The position numbers were made by a program, and so were the translations under genes. The notes under the pieces were generated by a model that searched no databases, had not been told where the DNA came from, and worked only from the letters and a program-made list of their open reading frames with translations. A DNA stretch of 64,000 nucleotides. Origin: Nevskiales bacterium. GTDB lineage: Bacteria > Pseudomonadota > Gammaproteobacteria > Nevskiales > Nevskiaceae. Positions 55,266 to 64,000 of the stretch are shown one piece after another (position 1 is the stretch's first letter; each line of letters starts with the position of its first letter). The stretch lies in assembly GCA_028698335.1 (NCBI GenBank), contig JAQVDP010000005.1, positions 62,001 through 126,000 on the forward strand, written 5' to 3'.

Positions 55266-57542
55266 ATGTTGTCAGAAGATCTGCAAAAAGCCCTTGATTC
55301 CGCGTTCGTTTACGCCCGGATGGAGGGGCACGAACTGCTCACCGTCGAGCATCTGCTGCTGGCGCTGCTGTCGGATACGCAGGTCGCCGAGGCGCTCAAC
55401 GCGGCGGCCGCCGATTCGGAGCGGCTCGAGCAGTCCCTGAAGGACTACATCCGCAGCCATGTGCAGGCGGTCAAGGACGTCGAAAAGCACGAGGTGCAGC
55501 CGACGCTGTCGTTCCAGCGCGTGCTGCAGCGGGCGATCTACCACGTCCAGGCCGCAGGCAAGAAGCAGGTCAGCACGCTCAATGTGCTGGTCGCCATCTT
55601 CTCCGAAAAGGATACCCACGCGGTCTATCTGCTCAATGAGCAGGGCGTGACGCGCCTGGACATCGTCAATTTCATCTCGCACGGGATCGCCAAGAACGGG
55701 ACCGCGGCGGACAAGCCGGCCGAAGCCGAGGAGCGCGAGGACGGCGAGAAGGCCGGAAACGGCCAGACGGCGCTGGAACAGTACGCCGTCAACCTCAACG
55801 TCAAGGCCGCCGAGGGCTCGATCGATCCGCTGGTCGGTCGCGATCTCGAGGTCGAGCGCGTGATGCAGACCCTGTGCCGCCGGCGCAAGAACAATCCGCT
55901 GCTGGTCGGCGAGGCCGGCGTCGGCAAGACCGCGATCGCCGAGGGGCTGGCGTGGCTCATCGTCGAGGGGCGGGTGCCCGAGCTGCTGCGGGATTCGGTG
56001 GTCTACAGCCTCGACCTCGGCAGCCTGATCGCCGGTACCAAGTACCGTGGCGACTTCGAGAAACGCTTCAAGGCGATCATCAACGAGCTGCAGCAGGAAC
56101 CGGGCTCGGTCGTCTTCATCGACGAGATCCACATGATCATCGGCGCCGGCGCGGCCAGCGGCGGGGTGATGGACGCCTCCAACCTGCTCAAGCCCCTGCT
56201 GGCGTCCGGGCAGATCCGCTGCATCGGATCGACCACGTACCAGGAGTATCGCGGCATCTTCGAGAAGGACCGGGCGCTGGCCCGCCGTTTCCAGAAGATC
56301 GACGTGACCGAGCCCAGCGTCGAGGACACCGTCAAGATCCTGGAAGGCTTGCGCAGCCGCTTCGAGGAACATCATCAGGTGCAGTTCACGCGCGGTGCGC
56401 TGCGTTCGGCGGTGGAGCTGTCGACGCGGCACATCACCGACCGCCACCTGCCCGACAAGGCCATCGACGTGATCGACGAGGCCGCGGCCCGGTTGCGCCT
56501 GCTGCCCGAGTCGCGCCGTCGCAAGACCGTGCAGGTGCGCGACATCGAGGAGACCGTGGCGCGGATCGCGCGGATTCCGCCCAAGAGCGTGTCGTCGAAC
56601 GATCGCGACAAGCTCGCGACGCTGGAGCGAGATCTGAAGCTGGTCATCTTCGGCCAGGATGATGCGATCAACGAACTGACGTCGTGCATCAAGTTGGCGC
56701 GGTCGGGGCTGGGCAATCCGGAGAAGCCGATCGGCTCGTTCCTGCTGGCCGGTCCGACCGGCGTCGGCAAGACCGAGGTCACCCGCCAGCTCGCGCAGTT
56801 GCTCGGCATCGAGCTGATCCGCTTCGACATGTCCGAGTACATGGAGCGGCACACGGTGTCGCGCCTGATCGGCGCGCCGCCGGGCTATGTTGGCTTCGAC
56901 CAGGGTGGCTTATTGACCGAGGCCGTCATCAAGCATCCGCATGCCATTGTCCTGCTCGACGAGATCGAGAAGGCGCATCCGGACGTCTACAACCTGCTGC
57001 TGCAGGTCATGGACCACGGCAGCCTGACCGACAACAACGGCCGTCAGGCGGATTTCCGCAACGTCATCCTGGTGATGACCACCAATGCCGGCGCCGAGGA
57101 ATCGTCGCGCCGGACCATGGGGTTCGCCGAGCAGAATCACCAGACCGACGCGATGGAGGTCATCCGGCGCATGTTCACGCCGGAGTTCCGCAACCGCCTC
57201 GACGCGATCGTGCAGTTCGCGCCGCTGGGGCGTGAGCAGGTGCTGCGCGTGGTCGACAAGTTCCTGATGCAGCTCGAGGAGCAGCTCGGCGCCAAGGGGG
57301 TGGTGCTGGAGATCGAGGAGTCGGCGCGCGACTGGCTGGCCGAGCGGGGCTACGATCCGCGCATGGGTGCGCGGCCGATGGCTCGTGCGATCCAGGAGAA
57401 CATCAAGCGCCCGCTGGCCGAGGAGCTGCTGTTCGGCAAGCTGTCGAATGGTGGTCGGGCCACGGTCTGCGTCGGCGACGACGGCGAGCTGGCTTTCGAG
57501 CTGGAGGGGCGGGAGAAGTCCGGCCAGCTCGAGCCGGTGTGA
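55266..57542 (+). CDS. clpA: ATP-dependent protease ATPase ClpA
   Basis: A 758-residue AAA+ unfoldase. It has an N-domain (1-145) that binds ClpS, an AAA-1 module with GEAGVGKTAIAEG and FIDEIHMIIGAG, and an AAA-2 module with GPTGVGKTEVTRQ, LLDEIEKAHPDV and the sensor GARPMARAIQ. The lack of the long middle coiled coil separates it from ClpB and ClpC. It works with ClpP, which is not in this window. Confidence 0.97.
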   Translation: MLSEDLQKALDSAFVYARMEGHELLTVEHLLLALLSDTQVAEALNAAAADSERLEQSLKDYIRSHVQAVKDVEKHEVQPTLSFQRVLQRAIYHVQAAGKKQVSTLNVLVAIFSEKDTHAVYLLNEQGVTRLDIVNFISHGIAKNGTAADKPAEAEEREDGEKAGNGQTALEQYAVNLNVKAAEGSIDPLVGRDLEVERVMQTLCRRRKNNPLLVGEAGVGKTAIAEGLAWLIVEGRVPELLRDSVVYSLDLGSLIAGTKYRGDFEKRFKAIINELQQEPGSVVFIDEIHMIIGAGAASGGVMDASNLLKPLLASGQIRCIGSTTYQEYRGIFEKDRALARRFQKIDVTEPSVEDTVKILEGLRSRFEEHHQVQFTRGALRSAVELSTRHITDRHLPDKAIDVIDEAAARLRLLPESRRRKTVQVRDIEETVARIARIPPKSVSSNDRDKLATLERDLKLVIFGQDDAINELTSCIKLARSGLGNPEKPIGSFLLAGPTGVGKTEVTRQLAQLLGIELIRFDMSEYMERHTVSRLIGAPPGYVGFDQGGLLTEAVIKHPHAIVLLDEIEKAHPDVYNLLLQVMDHGSLTDNNGRQADFRNVILVMTTNAGAEESSRRTMGFAEQNHQTDAMEVIRRMFTPEFRNRLDAIVQFAPLGREQVLRVVDKFLMQLEEQLGAKGVVLEIEESARDWLAERGYDPRMGARPMARAIQENIKRPLAEELLFGKLSNGGRATVCVGDDGELAFELEGREKSGQLEPV

Positions 57543-57587
57543 CGGTGTTCCGGCGCCGCGTCGCGGGCGTCGTTTCCGCAGGTACGA

Positions 57588-57617
57588 CGAAAAGCCCGCA
57601 TCACTGCGGGCTTTTCG
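57588..57617. terminator. Bidirectional intrinsic terminator between clpA and infA
   Basis: CGAAAAGCCCGCA pairs with TGCGGGCTTTTCG around a TCAC loop, with A and T tracts on both sides. It serves the convergent clpA and infA. Confidence 0.92.
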
Positions 57618-57666
57618 TTCATGGGAAGTATCCCGGTCCCGGCAGATTGCGCCGGGGTAGCCGACC

Positions 57667-57885
57667 TTACTTGTCGCGGAAGGTGATCCGACCCTTGGTC
57701 AGATCGTACGGCGTCAGCTGAACGGTGACCTTGTCGCCGGTGAGGATGCGGATGTAGTGCTTGCGCATCCGTCCCGAAATATGGGCGACCACAAGGTGCC
57801 CGTTTTCGAGTTTTACGCGAAAGGTGGTGTTGGGCAGCGTCTCAACGACGACACCGTTCATCTCAATGTGATCTTCTTTGGCCAT
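57667..57885 (-). CDS. infA: Translation initiation factor IF-1
   Basis: A 72-residue OB-fold protein, [20 protein letters not shown] to KGRITFRDK, of the exact usual length. IF-1 binds the A site of the 30S subunit during initiation. It sits beside clpA, bpt and aat, as in many gammaproteobacteria. Its own promoter overlaps the end of bpt. Confidence 0.98.
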   Translation of the reverse strand: MAKEDHIEMNGVVVETLPNTTFRVKLENGHLVVAHISGRMRKHYIRILTGDKVTVQLTPYDLTKGRITFRDK

Positions 57886-57913
57886 ACGCCTCGCCGGCTC
57901 TCAGGAGGTGCGC

Positions 57914-57942
57914 ATTATCTGGAAACACCCCTCCATCATCAA
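57914..57942 (-). promoter_or_regulatory. infA promoter
   Basis: On the minus strand TTGATG (57937-57942), a 17-base spacer and GATAAT (57914-57919) form a good sigma70 promoter. It begins inside the last codons of bpt and gives infA a leader of about 22 bases, so infA need not depend on bpt transcription. Confidence 0.7.
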
Positions 57943-58667
57943 CCGGCGCGCGTCAGCAGGCTGTCTGCGGAGTGCTGCCAGCCGCTGATTCCGAGCAGTT
58001 CGCTGGGCTGGAACTGCTGCTTGTAGTCCATTTTCGCGCTGCCCGGCACCCAGTAGCCGAGATAGACATGCGGCAGCCCCAGCCCGCGTGCATGCTCGAT
58101 CTGCCGCAGGATGCCCAGGGTGCCCAGGCCGCGCGTTCGCACGTCCGGATCGAAGAATGTATACACCGCGGACAGCGAGTGCGGCAGATGGTCGACGACG
58201 GCCACGGCCAGCAGCCGGTTGTCTTCGTGGAAGCACCAGTAGCGCACCGGCAGCCATGGACATTCGAGAAACGCGTGGAACGCGTTGCGGTCGTCGGGAT
58301 CCATGCCGCCGCCGGCGTGGCGGCTGTGCAGATAGCGGCGATACAGCTCGAAATGCTCCTCGCTCAGCGTCGATTCGATCGACATCGTGATGCCGGCGTT
58401 ACGGCGCAGGCAGCGGCGTTGGCTGCGGTTCGGCAGGAATTCGGCAACGGGAATCCGGATCGGGACGCAAAGCTGGCAGCCGCGGCAGTGCGGGCGATAG
58501 GCGTGACCGCCGCTGCGGCGGAAGCCCGCTTCGAGCAGGCGCTCGTAGCGGGTCGGGTTGAGGTTCCAGTGCGGGTCGACGAAGGCGCTGCGCGCCAGAC
58601 GGTCGGACAGGTAGCCGCAGGCGTGCTCGGCGCTCAGGTACAGTCGCAGCGGCTGGCTGTCGTTCAC
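57939..58667 (-). CDS. bpt: Aspartate/glutamate leucyltransferase (Bpt/Ate)
   Basis: A 242-residue enzyme that attaches Leu to N-terminal Asp or Glu, creating a ClpS-recognised degron. The Cys-rich N-terminal half (ACGYLSDRLA and YRPHCRGCQLCVPIRIPV) and the C-terminal GNAT-like half with YCFHEDNRLLAVAVVDHLPHSLSAVYTFFDP and YLGYWVPGSAKMDYK are typical. The GTG start overlaps the aat stop (GTGA), so the two transferases are translationally coupled. Confidence 0.96.
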   Translation of the reverse strand: MNDSQPLRLYLSAEHACGYLSDRLARSAFVDPHWNLNPTRYERLLEAGFRRSGGHAYRPHCRGCQLCVPIRIPVAEFLPNRSQRRCLRRNAGITMSIESTLSEEHFELYRRYLHSRHAGGGMDPDDRNAFHAFLECPWLPVRYWCFHEDNRLLAVAVVDHLPHSLSAVYTFFDPDVRTRGLGTLGILRQIEHARGLGLPHVYLGYWVPGSAKMDYKQQFQPSELLGISGWQHSADSLLTRAG

Positions 58668-59416
58668 GCCGGCAGATGTCGCGCCGCGGCCGGAGCCTCG
58701 ATCTCGAAGCGCCAGGTACCGTGGGGCAGTTCGCCGTCGATCGAGCGGGCCAGACGGTGCAGGAAGTGGTCACGCCGCATTTCCACAGCGCCGAGGCTCA
58801 TCAGGTGAGCGGAGGCGACCTGGCAATCGATCATCTCGAAACCCCACTGCTGCAGCTGCCGGCACAGCCAGTACAGCGCGATCTTCGACGCGTCGGTGGC
58901 GTTGGAGAACATCGACTCGCCGAAGAACACCCGGCCGATCGCGACCCCGTACAGCCCGCCGATCAGGGCGCCGTCACGCCAGACCTCGACGCTGTGAGCG
59001 TAGCCGCTGGTGTGGAGCTGGCGATAGGCGCGCTGCATGTCGCCCCCCAGCCAGGTCCCGGCGCTGTTGCCGCGCGGCGCGGCGCAGCCTTCCAGAACCG
59101 TGGCGAAGGCGTGGTCCAGCGTGACCGCATAGTCGTCACGCCGCAGTGCGCGCCGCAGCGATCGCGACACCCGGATCGCATCGGGTTCGAGCACGGTGCG
59201 GGGATCGGGGCACCACCACAGGATCGGTTCGTCGGGGTTGTACCAGGGAAAGATGCCCTGGGCGTAGGCGCGAAGCAGGCGCGTCAGCGACAGATCTCCG
59301 CCGATGGCCAGCAAACCGTTGGGCTCGCGCATCGCCAGATGCGCGGGCGGGAAGGGCTGGTGCGGATCGCGCGGGTCCAGCCAGTGCAGTCGGACGGGAC
59401 TGTCCATGTCCGGCAT
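58664..59416 (-). CDS. aat: Leucyl/phenylalanyl-tRNA-protein transferase
   Basis: A 250-residue enzyme that adds Leu or Phe to N-terminal Lys or Arg. Family motifs are FPPAHLAMREPNGLLAIGGDLS, GIFPWYNPDEPILWWCPDPR, GYAHSVEVWRDGALIGGLYGVAIGRVFFGESMFS and MIDCQVASAHLMSLGA. ATG 59416 or ATG 59407 could be the start; the longer open frame to 59536 has no conserved sequence. It precedes bpt with overlapping stop and start. Confidence 0.95.
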   Translation of the reverse strand: MPDMDSPVRLHWLDPRDPHQPFPPAHLAMREPNGLLAIGGDLSLTRLLRAYAQGIFPWYNPDEPILWWCPDPRTVLEPDAIRVSRSLRRALRRDDYAVTLDHAFATVLEGCAAPRGNSAGTWLGGDMQRAYRQLHTSGYAHSVEVWRDGALIGGLYGVAIGRVFFGESMFSNATDASKIALYWLCRQLQQWGFEMIDCQVASAHLMSLGAVEMRRDHFLHRLARSIDGELPHGTWRFEIEAPAAARHLPA

Positions 59417-59490
59417 ACAGTGTGGGTACGGCAGAAGAATACTGCAGCCGGCGGCCCGCGCGGAGGCGCGGGCCGATATTCGGCGAGAAG

Positions 59491-59838
59491 TCAGTGGAAG
59501 GTCGGTCCGAGCGCAGGCATGTCGCGCAGCGCCCACTGGATCACCGCGTCGTGTTCGAATCCGGTGATGGGTTCGGCCTCGGCCGGCGGTCCCGCCTCGG
59601 CGAGACGGCCGTCGTCATCGAAGCGGATCCGTGCGCCGGCGGTCTGGATGCGCAGTTCGCCGCTGTCACTGCCGTCGACCATGACCACCTGCAGATAGCG
59701 GACGTCGTGGCCGGCGAATTCCGGGACGCGATCGGTGCCGGCGGCAATCAGCGCCGCTTCTTCGGTGCTGAATTCGCGGATTCCGCCGTCCGGCGTCAGA
59801 ACGAAATGACGAGTCTGGTTGCTCATGATCTGTTCCAT
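59491..59838 (-). CDS. Uncharacterised 115-residue acidic protein
   Basis: A small acidic cytosolic protein without signal or membrane segment. It starts at ATG 59838 with AGGA seven bases upstream; a second ATG follows at codon 5. It contains FVLTPDGGIREFSTEEAALIAAGTDRVPEFAGHDVRYLQV, a beta-rich pattern, and ends WALRDMPALGPTFH. No family is recognised. It lies 74 bases upstream of aat on the same strand and is divergent from ftsK. Good codon bias in this frame and a promoter candidate support it as a real gene. Confidence 0.75.
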   Translation of the reverse strand: MEQIMSNQTRHFVLTPDGGIREFSTEEAALIAAGTDRVPEFAGHDVRYLQVVMVDGSDSGELRIQTAGARIRFDDDGRLAEAGPPAEAEPITGFEHDAVIQWALRDMPALGPTFH

Positions 59839-59868
59839 TGGCCTGTCCTAAACATTTGACCTGCTTTT

Positions 59869-59896
59869 GTTATGGAGGTTTACGGCAATTTTTCAA
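59869..59896 (-). promoter_or_regulatory. Promoter candidate for the 115-residue gene
   Basis: TTGAAA (59891-59896) and CATAAC (59869-59874) on the minus strand are spaced by 16 bases in a locally AT-rich gap, about 30 bases ahead of ATG 59838. Confidence 0.45.
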
Positions 59897-59944
59897 GACC
59901 GTGAAGGCCGCTGGTAAGACCGCAGGTTCCGTTCCTCGGTCGGC

Positions 59945-59950
59945 TATACT
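59945..59950 (+). promoter_or_regulatory. -10 candidate for ftsK
   Basis: TATACT in GGCTATACTGA lies 27 bases before ATG 59978 and matches five of six -10 positions. The -35 is not convincing. Confidence 0.5.
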
Positions 59951-59977
59951 GACCTGATCCGTTTCAGCATTTTTTCC

Positions 59978-62347
<2,370 letters not shown>

Positions 62348-62454
62348 GCGTGTCGTCGGCGACTGTTCCTGCGGCAACGATGCCGCCGCTTGATTCAGAT
62401 GCGCGCAAGCTCGATGCCGCAGACTGTCGGCATCAATCCATCACGGGACGTTTC

Positions 62455-63087
62455 ATGCGTATCCTTTTCGGACTGCTGAGCGCGGTCCTGTTCATGCCCG
62501 CGGCCTGGGCCGCGGACCCGGAGGCGCTGCTGCAGCGCTTCGTCGACGACGTCCAGACCCTGTCCGCCGATTTCGAGCAGGTACAACTGGATCAGGACGG
62601 CGAGGAGATCGCGCGGCGCAGCGGCGATTTCGCGCTGGCCCGGCCGGGCCGCTTCCGCTGGCACTACGCCGAACCCTACGAGCAGTTGATGGTGTGCGAC
62701 GGCCGCGAGATCTGGAACTACGAGCCGGATCTGGCGCAGGTCAGCGTGCAGGCGGCCGGGCGTGTGCTCACCGATACGCCGGCCGCGCTGCTCGCCGAGG
62801 GCAGCAGCCTGAAGGCGCGGTTCACGCTCGAAGACGGTGGCGCTGCGGATGGCGACCGTCTGTTGCGCCTGCGGCCGAAGACCGACGATGCCGACTTCCA
62901 GCTGATCGAGCTGTGGCTCAGCGAGCGCGGCGTGCCGAGCCGCATGCGCTTCCACGACGCGCTCGGCGGGACCAGTGACGTGCGGTTCTCGAAGCTGCGC
63001 AGCGGCGCGAAGCCCGATCCGAAGCTGTTCGCCTTCGTTCCTCCCAAGGGGGTGGATGTCGTGCGCCTGGATGCACCCGCCGAATGA
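62455..63087 (+). CDS. lolA: Periplasmic lipoprotein carrier LolA
   Basis: A 210-residue chaperone that receives lipoproteins from the Lol permease and carries them to the outer membrane. ATG 62455 gives a clean signal peptide ([29 protein letters not shown]). The frame is open from 62344, overlapping the ftsK stop, but those 37 residues would bury the signal. Typical blocks are [38 protein letters not shown] and [10 protein letters not shown]. It is partner to lolC/lolD at 12171-14115. Confidence 0.95.
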   Translation: MRILFGLLSAVLFMPAAWAADPEALLQRFVDDVQTLSADFEQVQLDQDGEEIARRSGDFALARPGRFRWHYAEPYEQLMVCDGREIWNYEPDLAQVSVQAAGRVLTDTPAALLAEGSSLKARFTLEDGGAADGDRLLRLRPKTDDADFQLIELWLSERGVPSRMRFHDALGGTSDVRFSKLRSGAKPDPKLFAFVPPKGVDVVRLDAPAE

Positions 63088-64000
63088 GCCTGGCGGCGGC
63101 CAGCGCCCGCGGAACCGGCAGCGCGCGGCCGCTGGCCGAGCGCATGCGGCCGCGTCGGCTCGATGAGGTCGAAGGGCAGCAGCACCTGCTGGGGACCGGG
63201 GCGCCGCTGCGGACCCTGCTCGAGGCCGGCAGTGTCCCGTCGATGGTGTTCTGGGGGCCTCCGGGCGTCGGCAAGACCACGCTGGCGCGCCTGATCGCGC
63301 AATACACGCAGGCCCAGTTCCTGACGCTGTCCGCGGTACTCGCCGGGGTCAAGGACATCCGCGACGCCGTCGCTCAGGCGCAGGTCGCGGCCAGCGGTCT
63401 GACCCCGCAGGCCACGGTGCTGTTCATCGACGAGATCCATCGCTTCAACAAATCGCAGCAGGATGCGCTGTTGCCGTACGTCGAGGACGGCACCATCACC
63501 CTGATCGGCGCGACCACCGAAAATCCCTCGTTCGAACTCAATGCCGCATTGCTGTCGCGCCTGCGCGTATTCGTGCTGCGCAGCCTGACGATCGACGATG
63601 TGAGCGGACTGCTGCGGCGCGCGCTCACCGATCCCGAACGGGGTTTCGGTGGTCGCGGTGGCGAGCTGCCGGAGAGCTGGCTGCAGCGCATCGCCGAGGC
63701 TGCCGACGGCGATGCCCGTCGCGGACTGGTGCTGCTGGAGACCGCCGTCGAGCTGGCGCGCGCCGAGGCGCATCAGGACGACGCCGTGCTGGAGCGCCTG
63801 ATCGGTCGCGGCCTGCGGCGCTTCGACAAGCAGGGCGAGAACTTCTACGACCAGATCTCGGCCCTGCACAAGTCGGTGCGCGGCAGCGATCCGGATGCGG
63901 CCCTGTACTGGCTGGCGCGGATGCTCGACGGCGGCTGCGATCCGGTCTACATCGCGCGCCGCGTGTTGCGCATGGCGATCGAGGATATCGGCTTGGCCGA
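63084..64000 (+). CDS. rarA: Replication-associated recombination protein A (3' end cut by window edge)
   Basis: The first 305 residues of the AAA+ ATPase RarA/MgsA, which acts at stalled replication forks. Walker [13 protein letters not shown], Walker [25 protein letters not shown], sensor 1 [12 protein letters not shown] and the arginine finger region LLSRLRV are present. The tetramerisation domain begins with [23 protein letters not shown]. The ATG overlaps the lolA stop (ATGA). The C-terminus lies beyond the window. Confidence 0.96.
   Translation, partial: MSLAAASARGTGSARPLAERMRPRRLDEVEGQQHLLGTGAPLRTLLEAGSVPSMVFWGPPGVGKTTLARLIAQYTQAQFLTLSAVLAGVKDIRDAVAQAQVAASGLTPQATVLFIDEIHRFNKSQQDALLPYVEDGTITLIGATTENPSFELNAALLSRLRVFVLRSLTIDDVSGLLRRALTDPERGFGGRGGELPESWLQRIAEAADGDARRGLVLLETAVELARAEAHQDDAVLERLIGRGLRRFDKQGENFYDQISALHKSVRGSDPDAALYWLARMLDGGCDPVYIARRVLRMAIEDIGLA

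Overview
The window is a G+C-rich, very densely coded bacterial chromosome segment, and no gene-free stretch reaches 300 bases. The gene content (type II secretion, Lol, MsbA/LpxK, RNase E, yceD-rpmF-plsX, clpS-clpA, aat-bpt) fits a gammaproteobacterium. Absence of an exbBD pair between comEC and the msbA-lpxK block, a single Lol permease and the iron and PhoX genes suggest a Nevskiales/Xanthomonadales-like lineage, but this placement is inference. I saw no rRNA, tRNA, insertion sequence, prophage or CRISPR array.

Region 1 (1-12,100, all minus strand). It holds a truncated acyl-CoA dehydrogenase, a secreted DUF6265 protein, an agmatine-to-putrescine pair (aguA-aguB), a small BamE-like secreted protein, and a remarkable PhoX cluster. 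The cluster has a Tat-exported PhoX, two PhoX-like (DUF839) lipoprotein paralogues, and between these a lipoprotein with two CXXCH haem sites. Two promoters in it carry repeats with an exact 11-base period directly upstream of the -10, the architecture of PhoB boxes.

Region 2 (12,171-25,328). It carries a one-permease Lol exporter (lolC/lolF-type plus lolD), comEC, stand-alone hisI, a low-complexity lipoprotein, a two-domain QueD-like protein, gltX, thrS, an orphan four-PAS histidine kinase and an M23 peptidase-like protein.

Region 3 (25,400-32,024) is an iron-acquisition operon behind a Fur box. It encodes a Fiu/PiuA-type TonB receptor, a PiuC dioxygenase, a PepSY membrane protein, DUF2271 and DUF4198 periplasmic proteins and a membrane-anchored flavodoxin/NADPH reductase. 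Together these look like a split ferric-siderophore reductase.

Region 4 (32,133-45,607). It includes hinT, msbA-lpxK, a tyrosine-phosphatase-like gene, a Trm112-like gene and kdsB (lipid A/Kdo supply). Then come RNase E divergent from rluC, a HAD phosphatase, maf, and yceD-rpmF-plsX driven by a near-perfect sigma70 promoter with a palindrome over its -10, followed by a TSUP transporter.

Region 5 (45,622-64,000). It has a gspC-D-E-F block divergent from a CHASE2 adenylate cyclase, and a glutaryl-CoA dehydrogenase-like gene. A full N-degron cluster (clpS, clpA, bpt, aat with infA), an uncharacterised 115-residue protein, ftsK, lolA and a truncated rarA follow. LolA here and the Lol permease at 12 kb belong to one lipoprotein-trafficking pathway, which the several lipoproteins of the window would use.
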